64,000 bases of DNA from Gardnerella vaginalis (GTDB lineage Bacteria; Actinomycetota; Actinomycetes; Actinomycetales; Bifidobacteriaceae). Positions 16,511-24,617 of this stretch are shown piece by piece (the first letter of the stretch is position 1; the number at the start of each line of letters is the position of its first letter). Under the pieces are notes generated by a model. That model searched no databases. It was not told the DNA's origin and saw nothing but the letters and a program-made list of their open reading frames with translations. The DNA lies in the NCBI RefSeq assembly GCF_001546485.1, contig NZ_KQ956862.1:1-64000 (forward strand), read 5' to 3'. Made by a program: the position numbers and the translations under genes.

Positions 16511-16665
16511 GATTTTTACGTTAGTTAAGCAATCATTTTGTGATAAATGCGTTATTTGCGTATAAGCAAAAATATCGCAAGCAAAATATTGCAAGACATT
16601 ACTACAAAATCCTCAATAACGTAGACGCAATAATGTAAACGCAATAACGTAAACGGAGCTGCATT

Positions 16666-17976
16666 ATGGATTACAAAACAATACGCAAAATAGTTGCGAT
16701 GTCTAAAAGTAATGCAAAACCGTGCGATATTGCGGAAGAAGAATATCGATCGCGCATTGATAATCCTGCGACGTATCGTTCTGGAATCGTATTTGATAAT
16801 CATGAGATTTTTGCAATGTGCGTAACGGATCTTGTAACGCACATAGATGATATTATGTGCACTGAAAAAGTCATTGAAAAAACATGGAGCATGCTGCCGC
16901 GGTTTGCTCAGCGTGAGTATTTAATGCAACTTATTGCAAAAGAAGTGCAAAATACAAACATTATTGAGGGTGTTCACAGCACTAGAAAAGAGCTTTCCAA
17001 AGCGCTTAATGCTGCGAGTGAACAGAATAAGCATACGCGTTTTAGTGAATTTACTAAGCTTTTTCTTGAGCTTGCAGATTCTAAAGAAAAGTCTGTTACG
17101 GACTCTGTTGCGGATTTGAATGTAAAGTCGGTTGCCAACTCCGATGAGTATGGCACTTCAATTCCGCAAATATTACAAGATATACGAAAAATTTACGACA
17201 GCATTATGCAAGGCGAATTAGAAGAAAAAGACATTCCAGATGGTGAGATTTTTAGGAGTGGGAAAGTAAGTATTCGTGATGGTGCAAATAATGTAGTGCA
17301 TGATGGCGATGCAACGGAAGTAGAAATTCAAAATCATTTAATGCAGATGTTGAGATTTATGAATATCAGCAAAGTCCCAACGCTTATTAAGGCGTGCATG
17401 TGCCACTATGCTTTTGAGAGCGTGCACCCATTTTATGATGGGAACGGCAGAACTGGGCGATTTTTGCTTGCTTTGCAATTGCATGATCAGCTTTCGATGC
17501 CAACAATTTTGAGCTTAAGCTCTATAGTTTATGCAGAAAAATCTGGATACTATGCTGCTTTTTCTAAATCGCAGGAGCTATTTAATTGCAACGATTTAAC
17601 TATGTTTTGCTGCACAATGTTGGAATATATTAAAAAAGCGCAGAACGAAGTATTAGACAATATTATTTTGCAAGCAAAACAGATTATTTACTGTATGGAT
17701 AAGCTATCCGAGTTTTCTAAAAAAACATCGATTTCTAAAGTGCAGCACGAAGTGATGACCATTTTGTTGCAAAATAAGCTTTTTTCTTATAACCCAACTC
17801 CCATGACTCGCAAGCAATTAAGTGAATACGTTGGCAATGCAATTGATGAGAAGATTGGCGAGCGAAAGATTGTGAGCGCGCTTAACGGTTTGATTGATTT
17901 TGGAATGATTGACGTGGTAGGTGAGCGTCCTATTCGGTATGAGCTTTCTAAAAAAGCGAATGAAATGTTTGAGTGA
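16666..17976 (+). CDS. Self-inhibited Fic protein with C-terminal winged helix
   Basis: Class II Fic enzyme of 436 residues. The inhibitory helix has T97-N-I-I-E101-G102, fitting (S/T)xxxE(G/N), and the catalytic loop is canonical, HPFYDGNGRTGR at residues 254-265. The N-terminal part resembles the Fic/DOC N-terminal domain (WSMLPRFAQREYLMQLIAKEVQNTNIIEG). The last 90 residues look like a winged helix (MTRKQLSEYVGNAIDEKIGERKIVSALNGLIDFGMID), so it may bind DNA. GGAG lies 8 bp before the ATG. The stop overlaps the start of the apbE-like gene. Targets are unknown; this group AMPylates diverse proteins. Confidence 0.88.
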   Translation: MDYKTIRKIVAMSKSNAKPCDIAEEEYRSRIDNPATYRSGIVFDNHEIFAMCVTDLVTHIDDIMCTEKVIEKTWSMLPRFAQREYLMQLIAKEVQNTNIIEGVHSTRKELSKALNAASEQNKHTRFSEFTKLFLELADSKEKSVTDSVADLNVKSVANSDEYGTSIPQILQDIRKIYDSIMQGELEEKDIPDGEIFRSGKVSIRDGANNVVHDGDATEVEIQNHLMQMLRFMNISKVPTLIKACMCHYAFESVHPFYDGNGRTGRFLLALQLHDQLSMPTILSLSSIVYAEKSGYYAAFSKSQELFNCNDLTMFCCTMLEYIKKAQNEVLDNIILQAKQIIYCMDKLSEFSKKTSISKVQHEVMTILLQNKLFSYNPTPMTRKQLSEYVGNAIDEKIGERKIVSALNGLIDFGMIDVVGERPIRYELSKKANEMFE

Positions 17977-19022
17977 AGCAAGCGATGTTTAGGAATGTAA
18001 TGGCGTTTGAGCGCGCGCTTGGCACGGGGATTATTATCTCTAGCAGCGTGCCGATTTCGCAGCGCGTGCAGAAGCGGATTCGCGCTTTTGTTGAAGAGTA
18101 TGAATCGGTGCTTTCGCGCTTTCGTGAAGATTCGCTTGTTTCGCGCATGTCTCGTGCGGAGGACGGCGGCGAGTTTGAGTTTCCAACGTGGGCTCAGCCA
18201 CTTTTTGCTCTTTATAGCGAGTTTTACGCTGCAACGCACGGTGCTTTCGACGCGTGCGTTGGCGCGGATTTGCTTGCTCTTGGCTATAACAATTCTGTTC
18301 GCTTTATTCCGCAATCGGCAGCTGGCTCAGGTAAGAATGAGAATAGTAGCAGTGATAGTTGGTCTAACTATCGCCGCGCTTTGCCAGTTACGTGGGCAGA
18401 TATTTCGCAAGGTGGCGGCGGCACAACGCTTTGCACAAATCAGCCAGTGCAGCTTGATTTTGGTGCAGCTGGAAAAGGCTATTTTGTAGATTTTGTAACG
18501 CAGATTATTAAAGAGGAGCTTAGCGAGCAGCTTCATGAGGATTTTGATTTTTTGGTAAACGCAGGCGGCGATATGCGCGCTTGCTTTAGCAAAGAGAATA
18601 GTCAAATAAAAGTGGCTCTGGAAAATCCTTTTGACACAACTCAAGCAGTTGGAGTGGCATCAATCGCAAGCGGGGCGCTGTGTGCATCGTCTAGTGCAAG
18701 AAAGCGTTGGAAAGTAAAAGAAGCAAGTTACTTAGGTAAAGATGCAAGTGGCTTTGAGTCTAATTTAATTGCGACTCACTTGATTAATGCGCTTGACGGC
18801 ATTCCTGCTTGCGATTTATGCGCAAGTTGGGCGTATGTGCCTGCTAAAACTTGCGATTTTCCAGCTGCTTATGCCGACGCGATTGCAAGTGCGTTGTTTG
18901 TATCGAAAGAAAGCGATTTGCAAAAAATCGTGCAAAATGTTGGCGCTGAGTTTGCTGTAATCTCGCCAAATCATGCGCTTCGCAAAACGCGCGCATTCCC
19001 AGCGCACTTTTTTGCCGAATGA
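17973..19022 (+). CDS. apbE: ApbE family FAD:protein FMN transferase
   Basis: ApbE links FMN covalently from FAD to Thr/Ser of extracytoplasmic flavoproteins. The 349-residue protein shows RFREDSLVSRMSRA, HGAFDACVGADLLALGY, the core LDFGAAGKGYFVD (FAD/Mg binding), NAGGDMRA, IASGALCASSSARKRW and YADAIASALFV, all in the family order. There is no clear signal peptide or lipobox, so it is predicted cytoplasmic. The GTG start at 17973 overlaps the stop of the fic gene by two bases; ATG at 17985 is an alternative. A plausible substrate is the FMN-binding lipoprotein at 32025-32624, 14 kb away. A terminator follows. Confidence 0.88.
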   Translation: MKQAMFRNVMAFERALGTGIIISSSVPISQRVQKRIRAFVEEYESVLSRFREDSLVSRMSRAEDGGEFEFPTWAQPLFALYSEFYAATHGAFDACVGADLLALGYNNSVRFIPQSAAGSGKNENSSSDSWSNYRRALPVTWADISQGGGGTTLCTNQPVQLDFGAAGKGYFVDFVTQIIKEELSEQLHEDFDFLVNAGGDMRACFSKENSQIKVALENPFDTTQAVGVASIASGALCASSSARKRWKVKEASYLGKDASGFESNLIATHLINALDGIPACDLCASWAYVPAKTCDFPAAYADAIASALFVSKESDLQKIVQNVGAEFAVISPNHALRKTRAFPAHFFAE

Positions 19023-19090
19023 TGCCGAATAATGCTGAATAATGCGGGATAATTCCAACTAATGCTGAATAATGACGATGCGAGTTAGTT

Positions 19091-19120
19091 GGGTTATAGA
19101 CCAAAAAGTGTGTAAAGCTA
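19091..19120 (+). repeat. Dispersed 30-bp repeat, copy 2
   Basis: GGGTTATAGACC and on through AAAAAGTGTGTAAA; 27 of 30 bases match the minus strand of 14-43. The following terminator (19126-19163) contains another GGGTTATAG. Confidence 0.5.
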
Positions 19121-19125
19121 GGGTT

Positions 19126-19163
19126 GTGGGTTATAGTCCAAAAGACCTATAACCCACATTTTT
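19126..19163 (+). terminator. Terminator of the fic-apbE unit
   Basis: GTGGGTTATAG (19126-19136) and CTATAACCCAC (19147-19157) form a perfect 11-bp stem followed by ATTTTTTAC. The stop codon of the convergent histidine kinase gene lies inside the hairpin. Confidence 0.82.
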
Positions 19164-20556
19164 TACTTGGCACTGTTAACTCAACCTTAAACCCACCGTA
19201 TTTGCTTCTACTTATATCAACTGTTCCATTATGAGCGCCAATAATCTGCTGAACAATCAGCAAACCCAAACCATGCCGTTGCTCTGCAGTACTTGTATCG
19301 CAAATCATATAGTGCGGTTCATGATTAAGCTTTTCGATTTTTTCATCTGAAACACCTATACCGTTATCTTCAACACAAATAATACAATTATTATTATTTG
19401 CAGCAACGGATACATAAATCGTACACCCATTTTCATTATGAGATATGCTGTTCTGAATAAGATTAGATATTGCTCGTTTTAATAAATCTTTGTCTACATT
19501 AATATTGCAAACAGTCAATTCTGCGTTCGTTTCCCATTTAATCGAAAACTCATCTTGCATACCCATGTTCATAAAATCCACAACAACTTGCCTAACAACA
19601 GCAACAACATTTTCTTCTTTTTTCATAATTGGTTGCATATTGTATTCAAGTTTTGAAGCCAGATTAAGGTCATTAATCAAATTCTTCATTCTGACACTTT
19701 GCTTAATAATCATCGTTGCTTTTTTACGATCTTCTTCCAAAATATGGAGAGAATTTTCTAACTGTCCCGCATATCCCATAACCATAGATAACGGCGTACG
19801 AATATCATGCGAAACCCCAGCTATCCAATTCGCTCTTGCAGTCTCTCTTTTCCTCAATTGTTCTTTTTGTATTTGCAAAATATCGGAAGCAGAATTTATA
19901 TTAGATGAAATTTCTGAAAGCGCTCCTGTTTCTGGAATATGCACGCTTTCTCCACTAGATAAACGTTGTATCCCTTTTGTAATCGGATTAATTGATTTTA
20001 GTAGTTTTATATTAGCTATTAAATAAATTCCAAGAATCAGCAAAATGTTGATAAATAATACGCTTAAAACAATCTGCGGAAAATTTGAGATTAAACTGTA
20101 GTTCCAACTTGGTCGCGTATGTTTCCAAAAACTGTTGTGCGGAAATCCGACTACAACAACTCCATCCTTATTTTTGCCAGTGTAAGTTGGATAACCATCA
20201 ATGTAACCAACGCTCAAATTAGCTATATCAGACAAAGTATAGTCGTTTGGAATACCTGCAGGGACATTTTCTGTTTTCCATACGACTTTCAACGTATTAT
20301 TATCAATCAAAATTGCCCATGCGCCAGAATTTGTCAATTTGGAAGACATATTTTTTGATAATGCATAATCCCCACTTGCGGATAATTGTAATGCTTCTCC
20401 CGTCTCTTTTGCTATGCTATAAGGAGACATCTCTTTATCGGGAGCGTAGTTTCCTATAAGTACAACAAACGCAATAATATTCATTAATACTATAAGCACA
20501 GAGCTTAGTAGAAAAATACTTATGAAGCGTTGTATTAGTTTTGGTATGCTTTTCAT
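19147..20556 (-). CDS. Sensor histidine kinase of a lantibiotic/bacitracin-type system
   Basis: Membrane sensor kinase, 469 residues. Two transmembrane helices (about residues 10-36 and 161-183) flank an extracytoplasmic domain of about 120 residues, then a HAMP-like region. The H-box is GVSHDIRTPLSMVMGYAG with the phosphorylated His. The N-box is AISNLIQNSISHNENG, the G1 box VEDNGIGVSDEKI, and the G2 box RHGLGLLIVQQIIGAHNG. It follows the response regulator by 6 bp and is divergent from an immunity-type ABC transporter, so it probably senses a peptide antibiotic and controls that transporter. The ligand is not known. Confidence 0.9.
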   Translation of the reverse strand: MKSIPKLIQRFISIFLLSSVLIVLMNIIAFVVLIGNYAPDKEMSPYSIAKETGEALQLSASGDYALSKNMSSKLTNSGAWAILIDNNTLKVVWKTENVPAGIPNDYTLSDIANLSVGYIDGYPTYTGKNKDGVVVVGFPHNSFWKHTRPSWNYSLISNFPQIVLSVLFINILLILGIYLIANIKLLKSINPITKGIQRLSSGESVHIPETGALSEISSNINSASDILQIQKEQLRKRETARANWIAGVSHDIRTPLSMVMGYAGQLENSLHILEEDRKKATMIIKQSVRMKNLINDLNLASKLEYNMQPIMKKEENVVAVVRQVVVDFMNMGMQDEFSIKWETNAELTVCNINVDKDLLKRAISNLIQNSISHNENGCTIYVSVAANNNNCIICVEDNGIGVSDEKIEKLNHEPHYMICDTSTAEQRHGLGLLIVQQIIGAHNGTVDISRSKYGGFKVELTVPSKKCGL

Positions 20557-20562
20557 TCTGCT

Positions 20563-21264
20563 TTACTTCACAATCAGCTTATACCCTAAGCCTTTAACTG
20601 TTATTAAAGAAACAGGCTGCGATGGATTGAGTTCTATTTTTTCTCTGATACGACGTATATGTGCCATTAAAGAATTTTCATATCCAAAAGGATTAGCTCC
20701 CCATGTAGCTTCACATAACGCGTCAATTGTTACAATGCATCCAGCATTTCTATAAAGTGCAGAAAGTAAGTCATATTCTTTGGCTGTGAGTTGAATATGT
20801 TCGTTATTTTTTATTACTTGGGCAGAAGAAAAATCAATCTGACTATTTTTCAGTTTAACAATGGGATTTTCGTTCTTGTAGCTTCGTCTTAAAATTGCCA
20901 TAATGCGAAACGTTAGCTCTTTTGGAAGAAACGGCTTTACAATATAATCGTCTGCTCCTAAGTCAAATCCCTTAAACTTATCTTCATCTTCACCGCAAGC
21001 AGTAAGGAATAAAATAGGACAATCACTATATTGTTTTATCTGCTTCATTAGCTCAAACCCATTACCGTCGGGGAGCATAACATCAAGGATTGCTAATTCT
21101 GGACGTAATTTTTGTGTTGCTTCTACGGCATCTTTTATACTTTTTGCAGTCGTTATATTATAAAAACCGTATTCGTTTAATATGGACACAACCATATCTA
21201 GAAGTTCCTGCTCATCATCAACAAGCAGCAGATGCTTGTTCAATAAATAATCATTCAGATTCAT
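20563..21264 (-). CDS. OmpR-family response regulator
   Basis: DNA-binding response regulator, 233 residues. The receiver domain has Asp16/Asp17, the phosphoacceptor Asp61 (AILDVMLPDGNG) and Lys in IVKPFLPKEL. The C-terminal winged helix has LTAKEYDLLSALYRNAGCIV and ENSLMAHIRRIREKIE. The start at 21264 has AGGGGG upstream; the longer frame to 21411 runs into the divergent gene. It pairs with the kinase at 19147-20556. The direct repeat TGTAAGGT (21326-21333 and 21337-21344, 11 bp apart) in the divergent promoter is a likely binding site. Confidence 0.92.
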   Translation of the reverse strand: MNLNDYLLNKHLLLVDDEQELLDMVVSILNEYGFYNITTAKSIKDAVEATQKLRPELAILDVMLPDGNGFELMKQIKQYSDCPILFLTACGEDEDKFKGFDLGADDYIVKPFLPKELTFRIMAILRRSYKNENPIVKLKNSQIDFSSAQVIKNNEHIQLTAKEYDLLSALYRNAGCIVTIDALCEATWGANPFGYENSLMAHIRRIREKIELNPSQPVSLITVKGLGYKLIVK

Positions 21265-21325
21265 GGAGAACCCCCTAACATATATTATGCCATGTGAATA
21301 TTCATTTTTTGACCTCGCATAAAAA

Positions 21326-21344
21326 TGTAAGGTAGATGTAAGGT
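21326..21344 (+). promoter_or_regulatory. Direct-repeat operator for the response regulator
   Basis: TGTAAGGT occurs twice, 11 bp apart, one helical turn, typical of OmpR-family binding. A TTGACC (21309-21314) lies just upstream, and the immunity ABC gene starts at 21404. Confidence 0.5.
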
Positions 21345-21403
21345 GAAGAGAATGTTGTAGAAAGGTTGACGCAATATCATAAATCCCGAAAGGAGATATT
21401 GCC

Positions 21404-22168
21404 ATGAACAATATTGTTACAACAGAACATTTAACAAAAAAATATAAATCATTTATTGCTGTTAATGATGTTTCACTTCATATTCGCAAAGGTAGCATTT
21501 ACGGCTTTCTTGGGCCAAATGGAGCTGGAAAATCTACAACAATGAAAATGCTCCTAGGGCTTACGGCTCCAACAAAAGGTGTATTTACAATCGACGGAAA
21601 GCAGTTTCCTGCCGATCGCATACCTATTTTGAAAGAAATAGGCTCATTTATTGAATCACCATCTTTCTATGCAAATCTAACAGGTAGAGAAAATCTTGAC
21701 ATTATACGTCGCATTTTAGAACTACCTAAGAGTGCGGTTGATGACGCATTAGAATTAGTAGGTCTTTCTGAGTTTGGAGACCGTCTTGCAAAAAAATATT
21801 CGCTTGGCATGAAGCAAAGGCTTGGTCTTGCTGGAGCATTGCTTGGTAGACCACCTATTTTGATTTTAGATGAGCCAACAAATGGACTCGATCCATCTGG
21901 CATACACGAAATCCGAAATCTGATTAAGTCGCTGCCAGATCTTTACGATTGCACGATTCTTATTTCTTCTCATATGCTATCCGAAATTGAGCTTATTGCA
22001 GATGATATTGGAATACTTAATCACGGACACTTGTTATTTGAAGGTAGTTTAGATGAACTACGACAGCATGCTTTACAATCTGGTTTTGCTTCCGACAATT
22101 TGGAAGATATGTTCCTATCCATGATTGATGAAGACAATAAGATCAGGAAGCAGAGTGCAAGACTATGA
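21404..22168 (+). CDS. ABC transporter ATPase, lantibiotic-immunity type
   Basis: ATP-binding subunit of a transporter resembling the lantibiotic-protection MutF/NisF/BcrA group, 254 residues. Walker A is GPNGAGKSTTMKMLLG, the signature LGMKQRLGLAGALL, and Walker B ILILDEPTNGLDPSG; the E-loop IGSFIESPSFYANLTGREN is typical of the immunity group. AAAGGAG lies 8 bp before the ATG. Its stop overlaps the next start (ATGA). It should expel a membrane-active peptide. No lantibiotic precursor or modification enzyme is nearby, so it is resistance, not self-immunity, as far as the window shows. Confidence 0.9.
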   Translation: MNNIVTTEHLTKKYKSFIAVNDVSLHIRKGSIYGFLGPNGAGKSTTMKMLLGLTAPTKGVFTIDGKQFPADRIPILKEIGSFIESPSFYANLTGRENLDIIRRILELPKSAVDDALELVGLSEFGDRLAKKYSLGMKQRLGLAGALLGRPPILILDEPTNGLDPSGIHEIRNLIKSLPDLYDCTILISSHMLSEIELIADDIGILNHGHLLFEGSLDELRQHALQSGFASDNLEDMFLSMIDEDNKIRKQSARL

Positions 22169-22890
22169 AAACGCTTGTAATCGAACTAAAAAAATGCAAG
22201 AGAACTGGTTTTATAGCTCTTATGATTGCTATTGGCGTTATGGGAGCAGCGTACGCTTTTGTGAATTTTATTGTACGAAAAAATACATTATTAAACCTGC
22301 CTTTAGCTCCTATGGATATTCTTCTCACACAGCTTTACGGCATGATTATGGTGTTAAACATGTTCGGCATAATAGTCGCAGCATGCATTATCTACAACAT
22401 GGAATTTAAGGGAAATGCAGTAAAAAAGATGCATATGCTGCCTATGAGAGTTCCTGCTATGTACCTATGCAAATTTATGCTGCTGACTGTTCTATTACTA
22501 ATCGCTATTTGCATACAAAATTTGGCACTTGCAAAAATCGGTGTAACAGATTTGCCACAAGGTACGTTTAATGTAAGTACTCTTATATCTTTTGCTGCAT
22601 ATTCATTTATTACGTCAATGCCTGTATTGTCCTTTATGATTTTTGTATCATCACGATTTGAAAACATGTGGGTAACGCTTGGAATTGGTGTAGCAGGATT
22701 TTTAAGCGGCATGGCATTGGCTTCTTCAGACATTGTGCTTTTTATGGCATCACCTTTTATCGTTATGTTAAAACCAGCAGTTGCCATGAGCGCGCAACCT
22801 AATACTACGGTCGTAATCGTATCCATAGTTGAAACACTTCTGTTTTTATGTTCTGGATTGTGGGCGGCTAAGAACCTGCACTATGAATAA
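22165..22890 (+). CDS. ABC permease, lantibiotic-immunity type (MutE/EpiE-like)
   Basis: Integral membrane subunit, 241 residues with about six transmembrane helices. It starts MKTLVIELKKCKRTGFIALMI, the usual cytoplasmic N-terminus before helix 1 in this family. The cytoplasmic loop EFKGNAVKKMHMLPMRVPAMYLCKF is also typical. It overlaps the ATPase gene by four bases and is followed after 13 bp by a second permease, giving the ATPase + two-permease arrangement of lantibiotic protection transporters. Assignment to E rather than G subunit is by order and weak. Confidence 0.85.
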   Translation: MKTLVIELKKCKRTGFIALMIAIGVMGAAYAFVNFIVRKNTLLNLPLAPMDILLTQLYGMIMVLNMFGIIVAACIIYNMEFKGNAVKKMHMLPMRVPAMYLCKFMLLTVLLLIAICIQNLALAKIGVTDLPQGTFNVSTLISFAAYSFITSMPVLSFMIFVSSRFENMWVTLGIGVAGFLSGMALASSDIVLFMASPFIVMLKPAVAMSAQPNTTVVIVSIVETLLFLCSGLWAAKNLHYE

Positions 22891-22903
22891 GGAGATTATG
22901 AAA

Positions 22904-23668
22904 ATGAGATTTTTTGAACTTTTTAGAATCGAATTTAAGAAAGTAAAACGTAGTAAAATTATTCCTTTGATTTTTATTGCGCCATTACTTGTGGTTGGAT
23001 CTGGTGTAGCAAGCCTTCATAGCTACTTCACTCCAGAATATACACACGCATGGGCTGCTATGTTTATTCAAAGCGCATTAGTCTACTCATATTATCTGCT
23101 TCCGCTTAGTATGATTGTTATTTGCGTGATGATTGCAGGACGAGAAACAAGCAATAACGGAATACTAAAAATGCTGGCATTACCTGTTAGCAGATACGCG
23201 ATTTCTGCTGCAAAATTTTGCGTACTGCTATTTTATTTGCTTATGGAAATGGTCGTATTTTTTGCTGTATTCGTTATAGCAGGATTGTTTGCAACCAGTA
23301 GTACAGGAGTTACAGAAACGCTCCCAATTGTGTATCTACTAAAATGGTGTTTAGATCTGTTTTTGACTATGATTCCAAGCGTAATAGTCATGTGGGCGAT
23401 TACTGTGCTTTTTGAAAAGTCAATGTTATCTGTTGGATTAAATATACTTCTTGTGATTCCTGGCGTATTAATAGCAAATACTCCACTTTGGATAGTTTAT
23501 CCTTATTGTTACAGCGGATATATGGTTTCCCGCTCTCTACATGCAGTTACATCAACAGGATTAGTAAACGGATTTAATCTTATACCATTTTTGCCATGTG
23601 CAATTGCAATATCTGTGTTTGTATTTTTGATTGCAATAACACAATTTGGTAAAAAAGAGATGAGATAA
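22904..23668 (+). CDS. ABC permease, lantibiotic-immunity type (MutG-like)
   Basis: Second membrane subunit, 254 residues, about six helices. It begins MRFFELFRIEFKKVKRSKII, and the loop AGRETSNNGILKMLALPVSRY matches the family. The ATG at 22904 lies 9 bp after AAGGAG; an ATG at 22898 is only 3 bp from it. It is the last gene of the transporter operon. No clear terminator for this strand follows. The next 250 bp contain an inverted repeat (23826-23867) and an hsdR remnant. Confidence 0.85.
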   Translation: MRFFELFRIEFKKVKRSKIIPLIFIAPLLVVGSGVASLHSYFTPEYTHAWAAMFIQSALVYSYYLLPLSMIVICVMIAGRETSNNGILKMLALPVSRYAISAAKFCVLLFYLLMEMVVFFAVFVIAGLFATSSTGVTETLPIVYLLKWCLDLFLTMIPSVIVMWAITVLFEKSMLSVGLNILLVIPGVLIANTPLWIVYPYCYSGYMVSRSLHAVTSTGLVNGFNLIPFLPCAIAISVFVFLIAITQFGKKEMR

Positions 23669-23825
23669 CAAGGTATATTAAATAACAATGCAGTGAGATA
23701 ACAAATGAAACGAAATAACAAATGCAGATGTGACTTGCAAAATCGCATATAAGGTTTTAGCTATACACAAAACGCGTAAAACGTTCAAAACGCAGTATGG
23801 AAACAAATAGAACAAAAACAAAAAG

Positions 23826-23867
23826 CTTTCGGTTTTGAATGCCACTAGTAGCAAACAAAACCGAAAG
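23826..23867 (-). terminator. Inverted repeat, possible terminator
   Basis: CTTTCGGTTTTG (23826-23837) and CAAAACCGAAAG (23856-23867) pair perfectly over 12 bp. On the minus strand a T-rich run (CTTTTTGTTTTTG) follows, but no minus-strand gene ends here. It may be left over from the lost restriction locus. Confidence 0.45.
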
Positions 23868-23921
23868 TAACACATTCAACACTCAAAACCACCACACGCA
23901 CAACAAACGCCAACACAAATC

Positions 23922-24392
23922 AGAGATAAAAATGTTCTTGCTTCTATTAAGGCGGCGGTTGATGCTAGCCCAGAGTTGCGTAGTAAAAAAGCGCTTATTG
24001 AAGGGTTTATTGCACAACTTAACGAGAAGGAGCTTGAGAAGCTTGCGGATTATAGCGATGACACTGCTGTTTACGATTCGCACGGCAACAAGTTGAGCGT
24101 TGTTGATTGCTGGAGCGAGTATGTTGAGCAAAAGTATAATCATGACTTGGCACAACTCGTGCAAAGCGAAGGATTAAACGATGCTTTGACTCGTAAGTTT
24201 ATGGAGAAATCTTTTAGCGCTGGCGAAGTAAGTGAGCTTGGCACAGATATTAATGATTTAATGCCTAGAATGAGCAGATTTGGCGCTGCGGCTAAGGCGC
24301 GCGCTGAGAAGAAAAGTCGCATTGTAGAAAGTATGAGAAAACTGTTTAATGAGTTTGTTGGACTTATTGGCTTCAGTCAATACGAAAGATAA
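23922..24392 (+). pseudogene. C-terminal remnant of a type I restriction subunit HsdR
   Basis: The frame from about 23922 encodes RDKNVLASIKAAVDASPEL and continues to EKSFSAGEVSELGTDINDLMPRMSRF and ESMRKLFNEFVGLIGF. This resembles the last 150 residues of type I HsdR motor/nuclease subunits (about 1000 residues in full). The nuclease and helicase domains are absent, and no start codon with a ribosome binding site is present; a TTG at 23976 is the only candidate. No hsdM or hsdS lies nearby. Treated as a degraded gene; recognition is from memory of the family. Confidence 0.65.
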
Positions 24393-24443
24393 TTCTCATT
24401 ATCAATATCATTTTGCAATATTTCCGCATTTTTTGCGCTGAAC

Positions 24444-24464
24444 TATATCAATCTAGTTGATATA
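24444..24464 (+). promoter_or_regulatory. Palindrome upstream of the iron-uptake operon
   Basis: TATATCAA-N5-TTGATATA is a perfect inverted repeat about 150 bp before the first iron gene. It is a candidate operator for an iron-responsive regulator (for example DtxR-like), although it does not match the usual DtxR box. Confidence 0.4.
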
Positions 24465-24617
24465 TCGATATTATGTACCTGTGGGGCCTTTGTATGGCAA
24501 GTTTTAGTTGGGTGCGCTCGATTGGGGTAGAGCGTTTAGAAATGCAGGAAGTGCGTGAAGTGTGTGAAGCGCAAGCGCGCAAAATGCAAAAGACACAAAA
24601 GAACGCGAGGAGATGTT

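Noticed and set aside
23669-23921. Lantibiotic precursor peptide after the immunity transporter
   Set aside because: No short frame with a ribosome binding site, a leader peptide or a Cys/Ser/Thr-rich core on either strand.
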